The notes beneath the pieces are model-generated. The model was given only the letters and a program-made list of their open reading frames with translations, made no database searches and was not told where the DNA came from. A DNA stretch of 64,000 nt from an uncultured Lachnospiraceae bacterium (GTDB lineage: Bacteria; Bacillota; Clostridia; Lachnospirales; Lachnospiraceae), in assembly GCA_947574135.1 (NCBI GenBank), contig CANPIM010000002.1, positions 1-64,000 on the forward strand, given 5' to 3'. The translations under genes were made by a program, and so were the position numbers. The first letter of the stretch is position 1. Each line of letters opens with the position of its first letter. Positions 45,187 through 52,617 of the stretch are shown here, piece after piece.

Positions 45187-46155
45187 TCACTCCCCGCCCC
45201 CAAACAAATGACAAGCCACCTGGTGCCCCTCCCCCACTGTCCGAAGCGCAGGCCTCTCTCTTCTGCAAATCTCTCTGCACATCCTGCAGCGATTCTGGAA
45301 GGGACAGCCCGGCGGCGTATCCACAGGACTTGGCACCTCCCCCTCTATGCACTGCACCGGCTTGTCAAAATCCATTTTCAAATGAAAGACAGCTCCCATC
45401 AGAGCCCGGGTATAGGGGTGCAGAGCTCCGGCAGCCGCTCTTTCTCCCGGCAGCACCTCCACAATACTTCCCAGGTACATGACCGCCAGCTCATGGGCCA
45501 GGGATTGAACCAGGGCCACATCGTGACAGATAAACCCTATGGCCAGCTGCCTCTCCCGCTGTAGCCTGACCAAAAGCTGGATAATATTTTTTTGCACAGA
45601 CACATCCAGGGCAGAGGTGGCTTCATCACAAATCAGAATCTCCGGCTCCAAAGTCAACGCCCGGGCAATGCCCACCCGCTGCCGTTGGCCGCCGCTCATG
45701 CTGTGGGGATAGCGCCAGGCAAATTCTCCGGGCAACTCCACCAGCTCCAGATATTTTCTGGCAACAGCCTCCCTTTCCTGTCGCTGAATTCGTTTAAAAT
45801 TTAACAAAGGCTCGCAGATAATATCCATCACCCGCATTCTGGGATGGAAGGCCTCTCCCGGATCCTGAAAAATCATCTGGATATTCTGCCGGTGCTGCCG
45901 CAGCTCCTCCCCTTTGAAATGACTGACATCCCTTCCATGAAAGAGAATTTCTCCTTCCGTGGGAGCCTCCAGAGACACGGCCATCCTCATAAAGGTGCTT
46001 TTTCCGCAGCCGCTCTCCCCCACCAGGCCCAGGGTCCGGCCTCGGTACATTTTAAGGCTCACATCCCGGTTGGCCGTCAGGGTGCGGTTTCCGGAAATAG
46101 GATAAATTTTCGTCACATGTCTGGCCTCCAAAACCAATTCTCCCCTGTCAGACAA
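45187..46155 (-). CDS. Opp/Dpp/Nik-type ABC importer, second ATP-binding protein
   Basis: About 322 residues of OppF/DppF type. Walker A GESGCGKST, signature MSGGQRQRV, Walker B LICDEATSALD, and the C-terminal oligopeptide_C extension with the Cys motif CPFQNRC...C, which may hold an iron-sulfur cluster. No ATG is available. TTG at 46155 has GGAGGTGA five bases upstream and overlaps the preceding gene by 8 bases; TTG at 46137, 46131 and 46224 are alternatives. Last gene of the cobalamin-riboswitch operon. Confidence 0.88.
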   Translation of the reverse strand: MSDRGELVLEARHVTKIYPISGNRTLTANRDVSLKMYRGRTLGLVGESGCGKSTFMRMAVSLEAPTEGEILFHGRDVSHFKGEELRQHRQNIQMIFQDPGEAFHPRMRVMDIICEPLLNFKRIQRQEREAVARKYLELVELPGEFAWRYPHSMSGGQRQRVGIARALTLEPEILICDEATSALDVSVQKNIIQLLVRLQRERQLAIGFICHDVALVQSLAHELAVMYLGSIVEVLPGERAAAGALHPYTRALMGAVFHLKMDFDKPVQCIEGEVPSPVDTPPGCPFQNRCRMCREICRRERPALRTVGEGHQVACHLFGGGE

Positions 46156-46936
46156 ACCGCTCACCTCCCATGGCCGGCACACTGGCCAGCAGCTCCTTTG
46201 TATAGGCCTCTTTGGGATTCCCAAGAATTTCCTCCCTGCTTCCCGCCTCCACCACCTGGCCCTGCCGCATTACCAGAATCCGATCTGCCATGTAAGCGGC
46301 CACCCCCAGGTTATGGGTCACCACAAGGATCCCTGTCCCATAGCTTTCCCGGAGCTTTAGCATCTGCCGGACAATCTGCGCCTGGGTGCTCACATCCAGG
46401 GCACTGGTGGGCTCATCTGCCAGCAAAAGCTTGGGCTGAAAGGTCATGGCCATGGCAATGCCCACCCGCTGACGCATGCCGCCGGAAAGCTGAAAGGGAT
46501 AGCTTCTCATCATACGCTCTCCCTGAGGCAGACCCATTCCCTCCAGCATCTTTGCGCCCCGGTTCCAGGCCTCCCTTCGGGACATATGCTCATGGGTCAG
46601 AATATACTCCACAAACTGAGAGCCGATCCTTCGTATGGGATTGATCATAGCTCCGGAGTCCTGGAAAATTATGGAAATTTCTCTTCCCCGAAGCCTCCGC
46701 CATTCCTCCCCGGAGCAGGTAAGAAGAGAGTTTCCCTCAAAGAGAATGTCTCCCTGGCTCACATATCCCTCCCCGGGGAGACAGCCCAGCACGGCCCGAA
46801 GAAGGGTGGACTTGCCGCTACCGCTCTCTCCCACCACTCCCAGGATCTCACCCGGCTTCATTTCCAGGCTTATATTCTTTAGAGCCAGAGCTCCCCTCTT
46901 CCCATAGGACACGGAAATATCCTGTATTTGCAACAT
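46148..46936 (-). CDS. Opp/Dpp/Nik-type ABC importer, first ATP-binding protein
   Basis: 262 residues of OppD/DppD/NikD type. Walker A GESGSGKST, signature LSGGMRQRV, Walker B LLADEPTSALD. It lacks most of the C-terminal oligopeptide_C extension, a short form as in NikD. ATG at 46936 is preceded by ACAGGAGGAATTTCC. Confidence 0.92.
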   Translation of the reverse strand: MLQIQDISVSYGKRGALALKNISLEMKPGEILGVVGESGSGKSTLLRAVLGCLPGEGYVSQGDILFEGNSLLTCSGEEWRRLRGREISIIFQDSGAMINPIRRIGSQFVEYILTHEHMSRREAWNRGAKMLEGMGLPQGERMMRSYPFQLSGGMRQRVGIAMAMTFQPKLLLADEPTSALDVSTQAQIVRQMLKLRESYGTGILVVTHNLGVAAYMADRILVMRQGQVVEAGSREEILGNPKEAYTKELLASVPAMGGERFV

Positions 46937-46972
46937 GGAAATTCCTCCTGTAAGCACAACGGTTCAGACCTC

Positions 46973-48580
46973 TCACTGTGCAGGCGCAATGTTGGTGGTA
47001 ATCCAGTAATAATCCATGGGTGCAATATCTGCCCCAGTTACCCTATCCACAGCGCTTACCATGGTACTGTTATAATATCCGTGAACCAGGGTGGCCGCAT
47101 CGTCGATTAAGATCTGCTGAAGCAAAAGGATCAGCTCCTGCTGCCGCTCCCTGTCCGTAACGCCCAGAAGCTCCTCATAGGCGGCATCATAGGCGGCATT
47201 GGCATAATAGCCATAGGCCTGGGAATTCCCGGAATAAAAATTGCCCAGAAATCCTGTGGGATCCCCTGTGGGAACCACCGTGGCATTGCTGGTAATGAGA
47301 TCAAAGTTTCCGTTGCTCTGATTGGCCAGAGCCGTGTCATAATCCTGAACCGTCACCGTGCATTTGATGCCGATAGCCTCCAGACTGATGGCCACCGCCT
47401 GCGCAAAATCCGTCAGATTCCGGCTGCTGTAGGCCAGATAATTCAGGTCAATAGGCTGGCCCTGAAGCTCCCGGTAGCCGTCTCCGTCTCCATCCACGAT
47501 TCCGGCCGCATCCAGCACCTCCTTGGCCTTGTCCACCTGGAAGGTAAATGGATCCGTCAGCTTCTCATAGCCATAGGGAAGAGAGGAGGGAAGCACCGAG
47601 CAACCGGCAGTATAAAGGCCAGCCACCGTAACCTGGCACAGGGTCTCATCATCCACCGCATACTGGATCGCCTGGCGAAGAGCCTCGTTTTCCAGCACGC
47701 CGTGATAATTAAAATAGGTGTTTCCCAACCGCACCCCTGCCGTGGTAGACACATAATAGGCCGGATCCTTTCGGAAAGCCTCCAGATCGCTGGCTGTCAC
47801 CACATTTTCCACCAGATCCACATCCCCGCTTTGAAGAGCCATAGCCTTGGCCGTTCCCTGGTCATCGGTGGTGAGATACGCCCGATAGGTATCATAGGGC
47901 ACCTCCCCGTCCCAATAATAGGGATTTTTTGCAAAATCGATGGTGGAATTTTCCTCAAGCCTGGTGACATAATAGGGGCCTGTCCCCACCACCTGGGTGT
48001 CAATGACACGGGTGTCCACCACCGCATACCAGGGATAAGCCAGTATTCCCGGCAGATTGGGGGTGACATTGGTACACACCAGGGTCACGGTACCTGCCTG
48101 ATCGTCCGCCGCAATGCTCTCAAAGGTCACATACTGGGAAGGCGTGGAATTTCCCGTCTTATCTGCCTCTGCCTGATAAAGACGATCCAGGGACTCCTTC
48201 ACTACGGCAGGCGTTACCATATTGCCATTGGAAAACCGCACACCCTCCCGGATATGCAGGATCCAGGTCTTGAAATCCGCCGTCTCATAGGAATCGCAGA
48301 GAGCCGTCTCCACCTCCACATTCTCATTAAACCGAAAGAGACACTCCATGACCCCGTAGCGAACCCCGCACCAGCTGGAATTTACATTGGTAACAGGGTC
48401 CATGGAATTGGAGTAATTATAGCAGCTGAAATTCAAATGCTTGCCGCCATTCCCCTCTACAGAAGCGTTTGCCGCCTCCTCGCCCGGATTTTCTCCGGTC
48501 CCGGATCCGCTGCATGCGGTCTGAAAAATGACCATACAGACGGCCAATCCCATTGTCAAAAGCTTTTTCATAGGACACAT
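46973..48580 (-). CDS. Opp/Dpp/Nik-type ABC importer, substrate-binding lipoprotein
   Basis: 535 residues, SBP family 5 (class C). Signal peptide with lipobox FQTAC (Cys23 from the first ATG), then a Gly/Glu-rich tether, then the binding domain with WILHIREGVRFSNGNMVTP. Members bind peptides, nickel or heme. The B12 riboswitch upstream of the operon favours cobalt, nickel or a corrinoid-related ligand. The start may be the first (48580) or the second ATG (48571). Confidence 0.9.
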   Translation of the reverse strand: MCPMKKLLTMGLAVCMVIFQTACSGSGTGENPGEEAANASVEGNGGKHLNFSCYNYSNSMDPVTNVNSSWCGVRYGVMECLFRFNENVEVETALCDSYETADFKTWILHIREGVRFSNGNMVTPAVVKESLDRLYQAEADKTGNSTPSQYVTFESIAADDQAGTVTLVCTNVTPNLPGILAYPWYAVVDTRVIDTQVVGTGPYYVTRLEENSTIDFAKNPYYWDGEVPYDTYRAYLTTDDQGTAKAMALQSGDVDLVENVVTASDLEAFRKDPAYYVSTTAGVRLGNTYFNYHGVLENEALRQAIQYAVDDETLCQVTVAGLYTAGCSVLPSSLPYGYEKLTDPFTFQVDKAKEVLDAAGIVDGDGDGYRELQGQPIDLNYLAYSSRNLTDFAQAVAISLEAIGIKCTVTVQDYDTALANQSNGNFDLITSNATVVPTGDPTGFLGNFYSGNSQAYGYYANAAYDAAYEELLGVTDRERQQELILLLQQILIDDAATLVHGYYNSTMVSAVDRVTGADIAPMDYYWITTNIAPAQ

Positions 48581-48604
48581 TCTTCTCTGCCTGCCTTTCT
48601 ATTT

Positions 48605-49429
48605 TTAACTTCTGGGATCCAGCACATCCCGCAGGCTGTCCCCCAGCAGATTAAACACAGCCACTGTAATAAAAACAGCCAGCCCCGGAAATACCATAAG
48701 CCAGGGTGCAGCCGTCATATAGGCTCGCCCCTCATTGAGCATCAGCCCCCATTCCGCCGTGGGCGCCTGGGCTCCAAAGCCCAGAAAGGACAGTCCCGCA
48801 ATCTCCAGCATCATGCTTCCTATATCCGTGGCTCCCGTAATCAACGCCGTGGGCAGCACATTGGGCAAAAGATAGCTCCACAAAATATGAGAGGCTTTGG
48901 AGCCTGTCAGCCGGGCTGCCGCCATATAATCCCGGCTCTTCATTTTCAGCACCAGGCTTCGGGACAGCCTGGCGTATTTGGTCCAGCTCACAAGGGAAAG
49001 GGCAATCACCGCATTGGTCATATTTGCCCCCAGAATTCCTGCTACTGCAAGGGCCAAAACCATTCCTGGGAAAGAAAGCATCATATCCGAGATCCGCATA
49101 ATTACCCCGTCCACAAATCCGCCCAAATATCCGGCAACCAGTCCCAGAAAGGTTCCCAGAGTCATGATCACCAAGACCAGCAGCAGCGAAGCCGTCAGAG
49201 AGGTTCTGGCCCCATAGATAACCCGGGAAAACAAATCCCTCCCCATTTTGTCCGTGCCAAACCAGTGCTCTCCGCTGGGAGGCTGTACAGCATCTGCAAG
49301 GATGGCCGCATAGGGATCCTTGGGCGCAATCAACGGTGCAAAGATGGCCACGGCCACAAGGCCCAAGGCCAGGACCAAAAATACCGTAAACGCCCGATTC
49401 TTCCGAATAAAAGCTTTGCTCCTCCCCAT
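48605..49429 (-). CDS. Opp/Dpp/Nik-type ABC importer, second permease
   Basis: 274 residues of OppC/DppC/NikC type: N-terminal helix with APLIAPKDPYA, then six helices with the EAA loop AARLTGSKASHILWSYLLPNVLP that contacts the ATPases. Three bases behind the first permease gene. Confidence 0.94.
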   Translation of the reverse strand: MGRSKAFIRKNRAFTVFLVLALGLVAVAIFAPLIAPKDPYAAILADAVQPPSGEHWFGTDKMGRDLFSRVIYGARTSLTASLLLVLVIMTLGTFLGLVAGYLGGFVDGVIMRISDMMLSFPGMVLALAVAGILGANMTNAVIALSLVSWTKYARLSRSLVLKMKSRDYMAAARLTGSKASHILWSYLLPNVLPTALITGATDIGSMMLEIAGLSFLGFGAQAPTAEWGLMLNEGRAYMTAAPWLMVFPGLAVFITVAVFNLLGDSLRDVLDPRS

Positions 49430-49432
49430 TCC

Positions 49433-50371
49433 CTACCTCGCCTCCCTGATTCTGGGATCCAGAAAATGATAAGACACATCCACCAACAGGTTCAATCCCA
49501 TATAAATCAGAGCAATCCACAGCACATAGCCCTGAATCAGGGAATAATCCATGGAGGTAATGGCGCTTACGGCCAGGCTCCCCAGCCCCGGATAGGAAAA
49601 AATCACCTCCACCACAGCCGTCCCTCCAAGAAGGGAGCCCAAAGACAGTCCCAGCAGCGTCACCAGGGGCAAAAGGGAATTGGGCAGCACATGACGCCAG
49701 AGAATGGTTCTCTCCCTAATTCCCCGGCAGCGGGCTCCCGTCACATAGTCCTGACAAAGCTCCTCCAGAAAAGCTGTCCGCACCTGCCGGGTATATTTGG
49801 CTGCCATGGCAAAGGCCAGGGTTATGGCCGGCAGAATCAGCTTATGAAAGCCCTGTCCCGCAGACACCGCCGGAAGCCAGTCAAGCTTCACGGCAAAAAG
49901 GTAGAGCAACAGCATTCCCATCCAGAAATTGGGCATGGATACCCCTACAAAGGTAAGCCCCCGTACCAGGTAATCCGCAGGGCCTCCCCGGTGTATGGCA
50001 GAAAAAATTCCCAGAGGAACCGCCACGGCCAGCATCAGCGCCAGAGAGGTGAGCGAAAGCTTAAGGGTTGGCCACAGCCTGGCCAGCATCAGCTCTGCCA
50101 CCGGTTTGTTGTAAGAATAGGATTTCCCAAAGTCTCCTCTAAGACAGCCCAGCAGCCAGTTTCCATACTGCACCAGAAAAGGCTTGTGAAGGCCCAAAGC
50201 CTCCCGGGTCTCCTCTATAATCTCATCCCCGGGAATGGCGCCGCTGGCCGCATACATGGCCCGAACCGGATCCCCCGGCGCCATATAGGTAAGCCCAAAG
50301 GTAATAAAGCTAATACCAAAAAGCACAAGAAGCATTTGAAGGAGCCTATGTGCAAGCACACGTTTCTTCAT
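49433..50371 (-). CDS. Opp/Dpp/Nik-type ABC importer, first permease
   Basis: 312 residues of OppB/DppB/NikB type: RLLQMLLVLFGISFITFGL first helix, the ALGLHKPFLVQYGNWL external stretch and EAA loop GARCRGIRERTILWRHVLPN. First gene of the operon, 129 bases downstream of the cobalamin riboswitch core. Confidence 0.94.
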   Translation of the reverse strand: MKKRVLAHRLLQMLLVLFGISFITFGLTYMAPGDPVRAMYAASGAIPGDEIIEETREALGLHKPFLVQYGNWLLGCLRGDFGKSYSYNKPVAELMLARLWPTLKLSLTSLALMLAVAVPLGIFSAIHRGGPADYLVRGLTFVGVSMPNFWMGMLLLYLFAVKLDWLPAVSAGQGFHKLILPAITLAFAMAAKYTRQVRTAFLEELCQDYVTGARCRGIRERTILWRHVLPNSLLPLVTLLGLSLGSLLGGTAVVEVIFSYPGLGSLAVSAITSMDYSLIQGYVLWIALIYMGLNLLVDVSYHFLDPRIREAR

Positions 50372-50425
50372 GCCCTTTCCTCCTCTGTGAATTTACTGCA
50401 ATGCTATATGTTTCTTGCGGAAAAT

Positions 50426-50442
50426 GCCTCAGAATCAGAGGC
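50426..50442 (-). other. Hairpin in the leader near the importer start
   Basis: GCCTC-AGAATCA-GAGGC inverted repeat (read on either strand), located between the riboswitch terminator and the permease start. It may be a second attenuator or an mRNA-stability hairpin. Confidence 0.35.
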
Positions 50443-50470
50443 GTTCTGACGGATTCAGAATTTTATGCAC

Positions 50471-50524
50471 AAAAAAAGCTGCTTCTTATCTACCGTAAGA
50501 ATCATCCTTCCCCATTGCAAGCAG
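50471..50524 (-). terminator. Intrinsic terminator coupled to the cobalamin riboswitch
   Basis: Minus-strand CTGCTT (plus 50519-50524), which lies at the 3' end of the conserved B12-box region, can pair with AAGCAG (plus 50479-50484), which is followed at once by seven T. Ligand binding would therefore expose the terminator and stop transcription into the importer. Confidence 0.6.
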
Positions 50525-50705
50525 TTCTCCTGACTCAAGATCATTGCTCTACAAGCGCCTTCCCAGGCCTTAAGGCCCAGTGACATCCTGCCGTAAAGCT
50601 CCCTCATACAGTGACGGGATCGTACCGGATTTCCACCGGTTTCTCTATTAATCCTCTCGGAACTTGCAATGGCTGGTCCAAACCAGCATTTTCATTTACC
50701 TTCAC
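50515..50705 (-). promoter_or_regulatory. Cobalamin riboswitch
   Basis: Minus-strand conserved blocks in the right order: a GGTGGAAATCCGGTACG segment, CCCGTCACTG, a GTCACTGGGCC/GGCCTGGGAAGGCGC hairpin and the B12-box GAGTCAGGAGAACTGC. This is the adenosyl- or methylcobalamin aptamer class. It sits in the leader of the five-gene ABC importer, so the importer is repressed when cobalamin is plentiful. Confidence 0.9.
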
Positions 50706-50739
50706 TATAGGACATTTCTCCGGAAATGTCCAGGTTTTC
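50704..50739 (-). promoter_or_regulatory. Promoter of the importer operon with a 9-bp palindromic operator
   Basis: Minus-strand -35 TGGACA, 17-base spacer, -10 TATAGT. The spacer and flanks form a perfect inverted repeat GGACATTTC-N4-GAAATGTCC (plus 50710-50731). This is a second layer of control by an unknown repressor in addition to the riboswitch. Confidence 0.6.
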
Positions 50740-50868
50740 TTTTATGTTAATACAGGTTGTAGGAAAGGCAGAAATAGCCGGAAAGACCAATCCACCTCAG
50801 TCCTTCCGGCCTTATCCGTACAGCCGCAGCGTCAGGCTTCCGGGATATCCCTCTTCCCTGACCCTCTG

Positions 50869-51246
50869 TCAGATCTCTGCGATGCACTCCACCTCCACCA
50901 GGCCGCCCTTGGGAAGCTTGGCCACCTCCACACAGGAGCGAGCCGGAAAGGCTCCCTGAAAATAAGACTCATAAATCCCGTTCACCACGGCAAAATCATT
51001 CATATCTGCCAGAAAAATGGTGGTTTTAATCACCTTCCCATAGTCCGAGCCGGCAGCCGCCAGCACAGCCCCCATATTCTTCATCGCCTGATGGGCCTGG
51101 GCCTCCACCCCTTCAGCCAGCGCGCCAGTCTCCGGAATCAGCCCCAGCTGCCCGGAGCAATACACATTTCCGTTCACCTTCGCCGCCTGAATATAGGGTC
51201 CTACCGCTGCCGGAGCCTTGTCCGTAAAAATCACTTCTTTTGCCAT
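50869..51246 (-). CDS. ridA: RidA family enamine/imine deaminase
   Basis: 125 residues. RidA proteins hydrolyse reactive 2-aminoacrylate made by PLP enzymes. VGPYIQAAKVNGNVYCSGQLGL, active-site Arg103 (FPARSCVEV) and Glu120 (VEVECIAEI) are present. ATG at 51246 has AGGAGGATTTCGGCA upstream. Confidence 0.95.
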   Translation of the reverse strand: MAKEVIFTDKAPAAVGPYIQAAKVNGNVYCSGQLGLIPETGALAEGVEAQAHQAMKNMGAVLAAAGSDYGKVIKTTIFLADMNDFAVVNGIYESYFQGAFPARSCVEVAKLPKGGLVEVECIAEI

Positions 51247-51376
51247 TGCCGAAATCCTCCTGTCAATTCTTCCTTCTTTTTTCCTAATCATAAATCAGAT
51301 TTCATCTGATTGCAACCCCCATTTACTCGTTACAGAATTATCCCGTTTACGTTAATATGTGTTTCCCCTGTGCAGC

Positions 51377-51535
51377 TACCCCTCCCCGCACAAAAGGCGG
51401 TTTTTTCAACAAGGTTTTCAGAGGCGCCGGTTCGCCGTTACCCCTTCCCGCGCAAAAGGCGGTTTTTTCAACAAGGTTTTCAGAGGCGCCGGCTCGCCGT
51501 TACCCCTTCCCGCGCAAAAGGCGACTTTCCAGAGC
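51377..51535. repeat. Tandem repeat, 62-base unit, about 2.6 copies
   Basis: The block CCGCGCAAAAGGCGGTTTTTT and its following GCGCCGG-TTCGCCGTTACC recur with a 62-base period (anchors CAAAAGGCG at 51391, 51453 and 51515). Copies are nearly identical. It lies right after the esterase stop. No cas genes, no spacers of variable sequence. Confidence 0.9.
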
Positions 51536-51536
51536 T

Positions 51537-52499
51537 TTACAGCCTTCCAGGCTCCAGCATCCGGCAAACCTCCTCCCAGGCCTGCCGCGACTCTGCAATC
51601 GCCCCCTTTGCCATCTGAAACACATGAAACATCCCCTCATAAACCGTACAGCGCACCCTCGCCCCGGCTTCCCGTGCCTTTTTTGCAGCCAGAAGGGAAT
51701 CGCTCAGCAGCATCTCATAGCTGCCCACCTGGATAAGCATGGGCGGAAAACCGGTAAAATCCCCAAACAGCGGGGAAATATACGGATTTCTGGGATCCTC
51801 CTTTCCCACATAATCCTTGTTAAACAGCATGCTGTCCTCGGTCCGGCCAAAAAGTGGGTCCTTCTCGTAATTGGTGTGGTAGGACTCCCCGCTGGCTGTA
51901 AGATCTGTCCAGGGAGACATGGCAATCAGCCCGGCCGGCAGAGGCTCCCCCTGATCCTTCAAATAATGTACCAGCGCCATGGACAGGCCGCCTCCTGCAG
52001 AATCTCCCGCCAGAATGATTTTCTCTGCCGGATACTGGGTCAATAACCATTTGTAGGCTGCAAAGGCATCCTCTAAAGCGGCAGGAAAAGGATTTTTTGG
52101 TGCTACCCGGTAATCCACAGTCAGTACCCGTCCTCCCCCCAGGGCCCGGCTATAGTAGGTGGCAAAGGTCCGGTAAATATTTTTCATAGGACCAATATAC
52201 CCGCCTCCGTGCAGCTGCAGCACCGCCCGGTCATTCTCCAGGCGCATGGGAGTTAAATATTCCATGGAAAAATGAGGCATGCTCAGCTGGTCCATCTCAA
52301 AGGACCGGGGACAATGCCATTTTGGCTCCACAGGATGCTTCCGGTATTCTCCGTTCTGGAATTTATGGCCGGAGCTGGTGGCCGTAATATTGGTAATCAA
52401 ATCCCGCACCAGGACTCCTCCCAGGCTGGCATCCCTGTTTCTGTGCACAGGCCTTTTTTGCGTCTCCTTTTTCTCTTTTCTCACAGTTCCCTCTCTCAT
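51537..52499 (-). CDS. Alpha/beta hydrolase, hormone-sensitive-lipase type esterase
   Basis: About 320 residues. Oxyanion motif HGGGYIGP, nucleophile GDSAGGG and a late Asp/His region (YEMLLSDSL, GMFHVFQM) typical of the HSL family. No signal peptide; cytosolic carboxylesterase. The start is uncertain: ATG at 52499, 52508 or 52550. Directly follows the DUF6320 acyltransferase-like gene, suggesting a joint role in an ester or lipid pathway. Confidence 0.88.
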   Translation of the reverse strand: MREGTVRKEKKETQKRPVHRNRDASLGGVLVRDLITNITATSSGHKFQNGEYRKHPVEPKWHCPRSFEMDQLSMPHFSMEYLTPMRLENDRAVLQLHGGGYIGPMKNIYRTFATYYSRALGGGRVLTVDYRVAPKNPFPAALEDAFAAYKWLLTQYPAEKIILAGDSAGGGLSMALVHYLKDQGEPLPAGLIAMSPWTDLTASGESYHTNYEKDPLFGRTEDSMLFNKDYVGKEDPRNPYISPLFGDFTGFPPMLIQVGSYEMLLSDSLLAAKKAREAGARVRCTVYEGMFHVFQMAKGAIAESRQAWEEVCRMLEPGRL

Positions 52500-52617
52500 G
52501 CTCTCCATTCCTTTCCCTGTCTTGTGAAAGCTGCCCTTTGCTGTCAACACCTGCGCTTCTCACCTCCTGAAAATGCTGCCCTCCCTGGCCGCCAGCGCTC
52601 TCCATTCTTTGGAAATT

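Noticed and set aside
47702..50449. 915-codon open frame on the plus strand
   Set aside because: It is antisense to the importer operon, has low-complexity His/Gly/Gln/Arg-rich composition, no ribosome site and no recognisable domain. GC-rich third positions on the other strand explain it.
51377..51535. Possible CRISPR array
   Set aside because: The repeat is contiguous without variable spacers, has too few copies, and there are no cas genes.
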